Under the pieces are notes generated by a model that did not search any database, was not told where the DNA came from, and saw nothing but the letters and a program-made list of their open reading frames with translations. Source: Leptolyngbya sp. SIO4C1 (lineage in GTDB: Bacteria; Cyanobacteriota; Cyanobacteriia; Phormidesmidales; Phormidesmidaceae). Taken from it: a stretch of DNA of 5,199 nucleotides. Each line of letters opens with the position of its first letter. Position 1 is the stretch's first letter. This document shows, piece after piece, positions 1-5,199 of the stretch. Both the position numbers and the translations under genes were made by a program. The stretch lies in the NCBI GenBank assembly GCA_010671975.1, contig JAAHIA010000355.1:1-5199 (forward strand). The letters are read 5' to 3'.

Positions 1-3000
1 GCCGATCTGTCGCACGAGGTTTGGGGCGAGCAGCTAGCGCAGCTAAAGCCAATTGTGAATGCAGAAAACAGCGACTCGGCCAACCTCGATAACGTCATGG
101 AGCTGCTGGTGCGCTCGGGTCGCACGCCGACGCAGGCGCTGATGATGATGGTGCCAGAAGCCTATCTCAACCAGCCCGATCTGGTGCAATATCCGGAAAT
201 TGTCGACTTCTACGAATATTACAGCGGTATTCAAGAAGCCTGGGATGGCCCGGCGCTGATTGTCTTTAGCGATGGTAAGCAGGTTGGGGCCACGCTTGAC
301 CGCAACGGCCTGCGTCCGGCTCGCTACGTGATCACCCGCAGCGGCTATTTGGTGGTCTCTTCTGAAGCCGGCGTCGTCGATCTGCCGCTAGGAGATATTG
401 TCGAAAAAGGGCGGCTGGGTCCAGGGCAGATGATTGCCATCGACTTTGAAACCCATGAGATTTTAAAGAACTGGGAAATTAAGCAGCGAGTGGCTCAGGC
501 CCAGCCCTACGGCGACTGGCTGAAGGCCAACCGTCAAGCGATTGAGCCGCAGCTGTTTAACGAAGATAGTCAGCTCGATAAGCCCGCTTTGCTCAAGCAG
601 CAGACGGCCTTTGGCTACACGGCTGAAGACCTGGATATGATCATTCAGGATATGGCGGCACAGGGCAAAGAGCCGACCTACTGCATGGGCGACGACGCGC
701 CGCTGGCCATCCTTTCTGAGAAGCCACACCTGCTCTACAACTATTTCAAGCAGCGGTTTGCTCAGGTCACCAACCCGCCGATTGACCCGCTGCGCGAGCG
801 GCTGGTGATGTCGCTGACCACGCAGCTCGGCGCGCGTGGCAATTTGCTGGATGAGCAGCCAGACTACGCTCGGCTGCTAAAGCTGACCTCGCCTGTACTC
901 AACGACCGAGAGCTGACTCAAATTCGAGAGTCGGGCTTTGAGGTCGCTAATCTGTCGGCGCTGTATGACATTGGCAGCGGCCCGGCGGGTCTCGCTCAGG
1001 CAGTCAAGTCGCTGTGCGAACAGGCCGAGCAGGCGGTGCAGGCTGGGGCACAGATTTTAGTGATTAGCGATCGCATCGACGCGGGCGGTGAAGCTGCCTG
1101 GGTTTCAGCGGAGCAGACCTACATGCCGCCTTTGCTTGCTGTGGGTGCCGTGCATCATCACCTGCTGAGCCAGGGGCTGCGGATGAAAGCCTCGCTGGTA
1201 GTCGATACGGCCCAGTGCTGGAGCACTCACCACTTTGCCTGCCTGATTGGCTACGGCGCTAGCGCCGTTTGTCCCTACTTAGCGCTAGAGAGCGTGCGTC
1301 ACTGGTGGGCTGACAGCAAAACGCAGAAGTTAATGGAAACCGGCAAGCTGCCGCAGGTGACGCTCAACGGTGCGCAAGAAAACTACCGGAAAGCCGTCAA
1401 TGCCGGCTTACTAAAGATTCTCTCAAAGATGGGCATCTCGCTGCTGTCTAGCTATCAGGGCGCGCAGATTTTTGAAGCCGTGGGCATTGGCCCGAGCCTG
1501 CTGAACCTAGGCTTTAAAGGCAGCGTGTCGCGGCTCGGTGGCCTCAGCGTCGAAGAGCTGGCGCAGGAGACGGTACGCTTCCACAGCAAGGCTTTCCCCG
1601 AGCTGACCATCAAAAAGTTAGAAAATATGGGCTTTGTGCAGGCGCGGCCCTCGGGTGAGTATCACATGAACAACCCGCAGATGACCAAGCTGCTGCACAA
1701 GGCGCTCGAAACCAAGCAGTATGACCACTACGAGCTATACCAGCAGCAGCTAGAGAATCGACCAATCACGGCGCTGCGCGACCTGCTTGACTTTGAGCCC
1801 GATCGCCAGCCGATTGACCTCAGCGAGGTAGAGCCGGTTGAAACCATTATGCAGCGCTTCTGCACCGGCGGCATGTCGCTTGGGGCGCTGTCGCGCGAGG
1901 CGCATGAGACGCTAGCGATCGCGATGAACCGGATTGGCGGCAAGTCGAACTCTGGTGAGGGCGGTGAAGACATGGTGCGCTTCAAGGTGCTCAACGATGT
2001 CGACGAAGGCGGTCTGTCGGCGACGCTGCCTCACCTGAAGGGGCTGAGGAACGGCGATACGGCCAACTCTGCGATTAAGCAGGTGGCTTCCGGTCGCTTT
2101 GGGGTGACACCCGAGTATCTGATTAGCGCCAAGCAGATTGAAATTAAGATGGCTCAGGGCGCTAAGCCCGGCGAAGGGGGACAGCTGCCGGGTAAGAAGG
2201 TGAGTTCCTACATTGCTACGCTGCGCCGCTCAAAGCCGGGGGTGACGCTGATTTCACCGCCGCCGCATCACGACATCTATTCGATTGAGGATCTGGCGCA
2301 GCTGATTTTTGATCTACATCAGATCAATCCCAAGGCGGGCGTTTCTGTCAAACTGGTGGCCGAAGTTGGCATTGGCACGATTGCTGCCGGCGTTGCTAAG
2401 GGCAATGCCGATATTATCCAGATTTCAGGGCATGACGGTGGTACGGGTGCTTCTCCGCTGAGCTCTATCAAGCATGCCGGGCTGCCTTGGGAGCTGGGCC
2501 TGAGCGAAGTGCAGCGCGTGCTGCTGCAAAATCAGCTGCGCAATCGCGTCACGCTGCGCGTCGATGGCGGCCTCAAAACCGGCTGGGATGTGATCATGGG
2601 CGCGCTGCTTGGCGCGGAAGAATACGGCTTTGGCTCAATCGCCATGATCGCCGAGGGCTGCATTATGGCCCGCGTTTGCCATACCAACAACTGCCCGGTG
2701 GGTGTTGCCACCCAGCGTGAGGAGCTGCGCAAGCGGTTTACTGGCATTCCTGAGCATGTGGTCAATTTCTTCTACTTCATTGCGGAGGAAGTACGATCGC
2801 TGCTGGCGCGGCTGGGCTACCGCTCGCTAACCGAGATTGTGGGCCGCACCGATCTGCTGAAGCCGCGCTCGGGCCTGACGCTGACTAAGACGCAGTCGCT
2901 CAACCTAGCCGCCATCATCAGCCTGCCGGACACGCGCCGCGATCGCAGCTGGCTAGAGCATGAGACAGTGCACAGCAACGGGCCGGTATTGGACGATGAG

Positions 3001-3804
3001 ATTTTGGCCAGAGACGAGGTGGCTCAGGCTATCGAGCAGCAGCGCCGCGTCAGCCAGACCTTTGAGGTGGTCAATACCGACCGCACCGTCGGCGGCCGCA
3101 TTGCGGGAGCGATTGCTCAAAAGTACGGCAATACTGGCTTCAAAGGACAGCTGAATCTCACCTTTGAGGGCAGCGCCGGTCAGAGCTTTGGTGCGTTTAA
3201 CCTGCCGGGCATGCAGCTAACGCTGGTAGGTGAAGCCAATGACTACGTTGGTAAAGGCATGCACGGGGGCGAAGTGGTAATTAAGCCGCCCGCCGGTATC
3301 CAATATGACCCGTCAGAGAACGTCATCTTGGGCAACACCTGCCTCTATGGTGCAACCGGCGGTACGCTCTACGCGCTGGGTAAAGCCGGCGAGCGCTTTG
3401 CCGTGCGCAACTCGCAGGGGCAGGCTGTGATTGAAGGCGCTGGCGATCACTGCTGCGAATATATGACCGGCGGGGTTGTGGCTGTGCTCGGTCACGTCGG
3501 TCGCAACGTTGGTGCTGGGATGACCGGCGGCCTGGGCTACTTCCTGGATGAAGCGGGCGATTTCCCCACCCGGGTCAATCCTGAGATTGTCAAGGTGCAG
3601 CGCGTCATCACCGAGGCCGGCGCGCAGCAGCTCAAGTCGCTGATTGAGGCGCACGCGGAGCGTACTGGCAGTCAGAAAGCGCAGACTATTTTGGCTAACT
3701 GGGAGACCTACCTGCCGAAGTTCTGGCAGGTGGTACCGCCTTCTGAAGCTGAGAGTCCAGCGGCTAGTGCCGAAGCAGCCAAAGTGCCCACTTCGGTCAG
3801 CTAG
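1..3804 (+). CDS. gltB: Ferredoxin-dependent glutamate synthase (Fd-GOGAT), 5'-truncated by the window edge
   Basis: Converts glutamine plus 2-oxoglutarate to two glutamates using reduced ferredoxin; cytoplasmic, GS-GOGAT cycle. The frame is open from base 1, so 1,267 residues are visible; family members are about 1,530-1,560, so roughly 270-290 N-terminal residues, including the catalytic N-terminal Cys, lie outside. Visible residues: end of the class-II glutamine amidotransferase domain (WDGPA at 81, RNGLRP at 101-106); central domain (about 200-570); FMN-binding synthase domain (about 575-945) with SPPPHHDIYS at 752, SGHDGGTGASPLSS at 809 and DGGLKTG at 855; [3Fe-4S] cysteines 887, 893 and 898 (C-X5-C-X4-C); Gly-rich GXGXG beta-helix (about 1031-1190); Ala/Ser/Pro-rich tail. 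The insertion at about 669-688 (TLPHLKGLRNGDT) and AEGCIMARVCHTNNCPVGVATQ are typical of the ferredoxin type and unlike E. coli NADPH-GOGAT. Cyanobacterial papers call this gene glsF or gltS; many databases use gltB. No frameshift or missing key residue seen. Confidence 0.97.
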   Translation, partial: ADLSHEVWGEQLAQLKPIVNAENSDSANLDNVMELLVRSGRTPTQALMMMVPEAYLNQPDLVQYPEIVDFYEYYSGIQEAWDGPALIVFSDGKQVGATLDRNGLRPARYVITRSGYLVVSSEAGVVDLPLGDIVEKGRLGPGQMIAIDFETHEILKNWEIKQRVAQAQPYGDWLKANRQAIEPQLFNEDSQLDKPALLKQQTAFGYTAEDLDMIIQDMAAQGKEPTYCMGDDAPLAILSEKPHLLYNYFKQRFAQVTNPPIDPLRERLVMSLTTQLGARGNLLDEQPDYARLLKLTSPVLNDRELTQIRESGFEVANLSALYDIGSGPAGLAQAVKSLCEQAEQAVQAGAQILVISDRIDAGGEAAWVSAEQTYMPPLLAVGAVHHHLLSQGLRMKASLVVDTAQCWSTHHFACLIGYGASAVCPYLALESVRHWWADSKTQKLMETGKLPQVTLNGAQENYRKAVNAGLLKILSKMGISLLSSYQGAQIFEAVGIGPSLLNLGFKGSVSRLGGLSVEELAQETVRFHSKAFPELTIKKLENMGFVQARPSGEYHMNNPQMTKLLHKALETKQYDHYELYQQQLENRPITALRDLLDFEPDRQPIDLSEVEPVETIMQRFCTGGMSLGALSREAHETLAIAMNRIGGKSNSGEGGEDMVRFKVLNDVDEGGLSATLPHLKGLRNGDTANSAIKQVASGRFGVTPEYLISAKQIEIKMAQGAKPGEGGQLPGKKVSSYIATLRRSKPGVTLISPPPHHDIYSIEDLAQLIFDLHQINPKAGVSVKLVAEVGIGTIAAGVAKGNADIIQISGHDGGTGASPLSSIKHAGLPWELGLSEVQRVLLQNQLRNRVTLRVDGGLKTGWDVIMGALLGAEEYGFGSIAMIAEGCIMARVCHTNNCPVGVATQREELRKRFTGIPEHVVNFFYFIAEEVRSLLARLGYRSLTEIVGRTDLLKPRSGLTLTKTQSLNLAAIISLPDTRRDRSWLEHETVHSNGPVLDDEILARDEVAQAIEQQRRVSQTFEVVNTDRTVGGRIAGAIAQKYGNTGFKGQLNLTFEGSAGQSFGAFNLPGMQLTLVGEANDYVGKGMHGGEVVIKPPAGIQYDPSENVILGNTCLYGATGGTLYALGKAGERFAVRNSQGQAVIEGAGDHCCEYMTGGVVAVLGHVGRNVGAGMTGGLGYFLDEAGDFPTRVNPEIVKVQRVITEAGAQQLKSLIEAHAERTGSQKAQTILANWETYLPKFWQVVPPSEAESPAASAEAAKVPTSVS
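1067..1074. repeat. HIP1 octamer GCGATCGC (inside GOGAT)
   Basis: Exact copy of the highly iterated palindrome that is over-represented in many cyanobacterial genomes. It spans codons reading Ser-Asp-Arg. Confidence 0.85.
1915..1922. repeat. HIP1 octamer (inside GOGAT)
   Basis: Exact GCGATCGC in phase with the reading frame, encoding Ala-Ile-Ala in the conserved ETLAIAMNRIGGKSNSGEGGED segment of the synthase domain. Confidence 0.85.
2939..2946. repeat. HIP1 octamer (inside GOGAT)
   Basis: Exact GCGATCGC across codons Arg-Asp-Arg, in the less conserved linker between the synthase domain and the C-terminal GXGXG domain. Confidence 0.85.
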
Positions 3805-3807
3805 TTC

Positions 3808-3815
3808 GCGATCGC
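3808..3815. repeat. HIP1 octamer (intergenic)
   Basis: The only non-coding HIP1 copy here, 3 bases after the GOGAT stop codon. Its palindrome extends by one base on each side to CGCGATCGCG (3807-3816). Confidence 0.85.
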
Positions 3816-3837
3816 GCCGCTGAAAGAGCTGCTTTAA

Positions 3838-3870
3838 AAAGCCCCTGACTGTAGCATGGTCAGGGGCTTT
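3838..3870 (+). terminator. Intrinsic terminator-like hairpin after GOGAT, possibly bidirectional
   Basis: AAAGCCCCTGAC (3838-3849) pairs perfectly with GTCAGGGGCTTT (3859-3870), a 12-bp stem around a 9-base loop. It begins 33 bases after the GOGAT stop. On the + strand the T run is short (TTT, then CTAATC). On the - strand the stem is followed by more T, giving TTTTTAAA, so the structure looks at least as good for transcripts arriving from the right. GOGAT terminator is the obvious role; a 3'-end stabilising or processing hairpin is the alternative. Confidence 0.75.
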
Positions 3871-3882
3871 CTAATCGCTAAC

Positions 3883-3887
3883 GGGAG
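3883..3887 (+). promoter_or_regulatory. Ribosome binding site that decides the DUF3598 start
   Basis: GGGAG lies 4 bases before the ATG at 3892, a slightly short but workable spacing. The alternative in-frame ATG at 3856 sits in the loop of the terminator-like hairpin and has no Shine-Dalgarno sequence in front, so this site favours 3892. Confidence 0.55.
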
Positions 3888-3891
3888 TAGG

Positions 3892-4710
3892 ATGACGCGA
3901 TCGCAATGGCAGCGCTTGCTAGAAAATGAGGGTAGCTGGCACGGCTCGTTTACACAGCTAGATGCCGGCGGAAAGGTACTCAACGATACGCCCAGCGTGG
4001 TCAGTCTGACGCTGCTAGACGATGGCACCATGCGTCAAACCATCCAAAAGCGGCCTGCAGGCGCATCGCCCAGCGAGCAGGTTTTAGAATATCGCACGCT
4101 GGGGCGCGGCATTTTGCTGTTTGATGTCGGTGCTTTTTCAAACGGCTCGGTGCAGTGGGGACCCTATTCAGAATTTGGCGCAGAGCTGGGGTTGATTCAT
4201 CAAGATCGGCGGCTGCGGCTGGTGCAGCTGTTTGACAAGCAAGCGCAGCTGAGCTGTCTAACGCTAATTCGCGAATGGCAAGACAAAATTGGCACTGAGC
4301 AGCCGCCCCTACAGATTGCAGCGCTAGTTGGCACCTGGGTTGGTGAAGCCGTGACGGTTTACTCTGACTGGCAGCCCGAGCAAACGCAGGCGACGCGGCT
4401 AACGGTTGAGCGCCTGTCCGACAGCCAGATTCGCCAGACGCTGCAGCTGCCGAATGTGCCTCCTATCAGCTCAACCGGCCAAATTCGAGGCAATCAGATT
4501 TGGTTCGAGACGGGGACGCAGCCGGTGCAGGTGCTGCTGCTGCCAGACGGCGCTTCCTCAACCTGCCCCAGCCAGATTCAGCCGCGTCAGCCGTTTTTTC
4601 TAGAAGCTGGCTGGCTGGTGCGGCCTAAGCTGCGACAGCGAATAATTCGCCGCTACGATGCACAGGGTGCTTGGGTCAGTCTGACGCTGGTGACTGAAGA
4701 AAAACTCTGA
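3892..4710 (+). CDS. DUF3598 family protein, two tandem calycin/lipocalin-like domains, function unknown
   Basis: Encodes 272 residues from ATG 3892, chosen over the in-frame ATG at 3856 because that one lies in a hairpin, lacks an RBS and adds residues before the typical SQWQRLLENEGSWHGSF start. No signal peptide or membrane segment is visible, so it is probably cytoplasmic. Family features include PYSEFGAELGL (91-101), RLRLVQLFD (107-115), VQVLLLPDGASSTCP (212-226), PFFLEAGWL (234-242) and the C-terminal RYDAQGAWVSLTLVTEEKL. It appears internally duplicated: GSWHG (14-18) matches GTWVG (147-151), and each copy ends in a similar strand pair (LTLIRE at 123-128; LTLVTEE at 264-270). DUF3598 is widespread in cyanobacteria and plants with no established biochemical role. 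The calycin-type fold, shared with CpcS/CpcT bilin lyases, is my inference from the GxW motifs and beta-rich pattern; ligand binding is possible but unproven. It follows GOGAT by 87 bases with a hairpin between. Confidence 0.88.
   Translation: MTRSQWQRLLENEGSWHGSFTQLDAGGKVLNDTPSVVSLTLLDDGTMRQTIQKRPAGASPSEQVLEYRTLGRGILLFDVGAFSNGSVQWGPYSEFGAELGLIHQDRRLRLVQLFDKQAQLSCLTLIREWQDKIGTEQPPLQIAALVGTWVGEAVTVYSDWQPEQTQATRLTVERLSDSQIRQTLQLPNVPPISSTGQIRGNQIWFETGTQPVQVLLLPDGASSTCPSQIQPRQPFFLEAGWLVRPKLRQRIIRRYDAQGAWVSLTLVTEEKL
3897..3904. repeat. HIP1 octamer at the start of the DUF3598 gene
   Basis: Exact GCGATCGC beginning 5 bases after the A of the proposed ATG, covering codons 2-5 (Thr-Arg-Ser-Gln). It is 81 bases from the preceding copy at 3808. 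Confidence 0.85.
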
Positions 4711-4713
4711 AAT

Positions 4714-5079
4714 TTAAAGCTCATCGCCGCAAACGCCGCGTATGCCCCAGTTGGCGGGAGGCGATTCAAACAGCGTGATTTCTAGATCCTGTGCTGCAAT
4801 CGGAGTCGCGGCTGTAATATTGTCATACAGCGAGCGGATCAGCTGTTTTTTAATTGGCGCTGGGCGACCGGTAAACAAGCTAATCTCGAGAATGGTGTAA
4901 TACTGAGTGCGATCACGCGGAAATAAAAAATCTTCGGCCTCCAGCCAGATAAACCGCTGAAAGCGCTTCTCGCTAAGTACCTGTAGAGAAGACACTAGGC
5001 TCTGATGAATTGCATCAGATAGCTGAGTTCGTAACGGCGCGAGCGACTGTTTGAGGCCATAAATTTTAATTTGTGGCAT
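4714..5079 (-). CDS. Tautomerase superfamily protein (Tautomerase_2-like)
   Basis: Encodes 121 residues. The start chosen is the ATG at 5079, giving MPQIKIYGL: in the 4-oxalocrotonate tautomerase superfamily the catalytic base is the N-terminal proline exposed after Met removal, and Pro2 fits. A TTG start at 5091 would bury this proline behind four residues (MKIAM-P). No Shine-Dalgarno is evident for either start. Visible family features: KRFQRFIWLEAEDF (38-51), ILEISLFTGRP (63-73), KKQLIRSLYDNI (77-88), QDLEITLFESPPANWGIRGVCGDEL (97-121). The NWGIRG-x-x-GDEL ending is typical of the roughly 120-130-residue bacterial Tautomerase_2 (PF14552) proteins, which are largely uncharacterised, so the substrate is unknown. 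The usual Glu in the EGRS-like loop is Thr70 here, and Cys117 is unusual. Probably a small cytoplasmic beta-alpha-beta oligomer. It converges on the DUF3598 gene. Confidence 0.87.
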   Translation of the reverse strand: MPQIKIYGLKQSLAPLRTQLSDAIHQSLVSSLQVLSEKRFQRFIWLEAEDFLFPRDRTQYYTILEISLFTGRPAPIKKQLIRSLYDNITAATPIAAQDLEITLFESPPANWGIRGVCGDEL

Positions 5080-5199
5080 AGCAATTTTCAATGCTGAGGA
5101 GAGCTAGATCGCGTCCTGAAAACTCGGCAGTTGGTATGAATAACAATAGCAAACTAAAAATTATTAACTGAGAACACAGTGCTATTGCTGTTTGCAGCT
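5080..5199 (-). promoter_or_regulatory. Upstream region of the tautomerase gene, probable promoter region
   Basis: About 120 bases with no gene visible. The part at roughly 5130-5170 is clearly AT-richer than the rest of the window, as expected for a promoter. I could not identify a good -35/-10 pair (only a poor TATTGT-like match on the - strand), nor an NtcA site of the GTA-N8-TAC form. The right edge is cut, so it may also serve a gene beyond the window. Confidence 0.35.
5144..5187. repeat. Short inverted repeat upstream of the tautomerase gene
   Basis: CAATAGCA (5144-5151) and TGCTATTG (5180-5187) are perfect 8-base inverted arms separated by 28 AT-rich bases. The long spacer argues against a terminator. 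It could be a pair of operator half-sites or coincidence. Confidence 0.35.

Noticed and set aside
55..57. In-frame GTG as the start of the glutamate synthase gene
   Set aside because: The frame is open back to base 1 and the residues before it (ADLSHEVWGEQLAQLKPI) read as continuing amidotransferase-domain sequence. The true start lies upstream of the window.
2487..2765. Open frames on both strands inside the synthase domain
   Set aside because: They overlap highly conserved GOGAT coding sequence, including the [3Fe-4S] motif, and their Arg/Ala/Ser-rich translations resemble no protein family. They are by-products of GC-rich codon use.
3313..3654. 113-codon minus-strand frame opposite the GXGXG domain
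   Set aside because: It is fully antisense to conserved GOGAT sequence, has no recognisable motif, and is explained by codon bias in the real gene.
1..3804. NADPH-dependent GOGAT large subunit (classic GltB) instead of the ferredoxin enzyme
   Set aside because: The insertion near residues 669-688 and the form of the iron-sulfur segment match the ferredoxin type, and no small subunit gene (gltD) follows downstream.
3834..4031. Minus-strand frame covering the hairpin and the beginning of the DUF3598 gene
   Set aside because: It is antisense to a clear family protein, runs through the hairpin, and has no recognisable domain.
4406..4603. 65-codon plus-strand frame inside the DUF3598 gene
   Set aside because: It is Arg/Cys-rich and out of frame with strongly conserved DUF3598 sequence, so it is a shadow of that gene.
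5092..5199. NtcA binding site (GTA-N8-TAC) linking this locus to nitrogen control
   Set aside because: GTATGAATAACA at 5134-5145 has the left half only, with no TAC at the required spacing. The GOGAT promoter itself is outside the window.

Overview
The window looks like ordinary chromosomal core sequence from a cyanobacterium of moderately high GC content. Three things support this. The first gene is a plant/cyanobacterial-type ferredoxin-dependent glutamate synthase. The second gene belongs to DUF3598, a family found mainly in cyanobacteria and plants. The octamer GCGATCGC (HIP1, the cyanobacterial highly iterated palindrome) occurs five times in 5.2 kb, where about 0.1 would be expected by chance. 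Genus cannot be fixed by eye; a Leptolyngbya-like filamentous lineage would fit but is a guess.

Layout: (1) 1-3804, + strand, the C-terminal four-fifths of ferredoxin-GOGAT, whose start lies upstream of the window. (2) 3805-3891, an 87-base gap with a HIP1 site, a perfect 12-bp stem terminator-like hairpin and the ribosome binding site of the next gene. (3) 3892-4710, + strand, a 272-residue DUF3598 protein that reads as two diverged copies of one calycin (lipocalin-like) barrel. (4) 4714-5079, - strand, a 121-residue tautomerase-superfamily protein, convergent with the DUF3598 gene and with only 3 bases between the two stop codons. (5) 5080-5199, an AT-richer stretch upstream of the tautomerase gene that probably carries its promoter; it contains a small inverted repeat. 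No tRNA, rRNA, CRISPR array, insertion sequence or transposase was seen.

How the genes work together: the glutamate synthase takes glutamine made by glutamine synthetase and uses photosynthetically reduced ferredoxin to make glutamate (GS-GOGAT cycle). Nothing in the sequence ties the other two genes to nitrogen assimilation. The hairpin suggests they are separate transcription units, although the DUF3598 gene has almost no room for a promoter of its own. I found no convincing new biological system. The points most worth a second look are the internal duplication in the DUF3598 protein, the hairpin/promoter squeeze at 3838-3891, and the nearly abutting convergent stops at 4710/4714.
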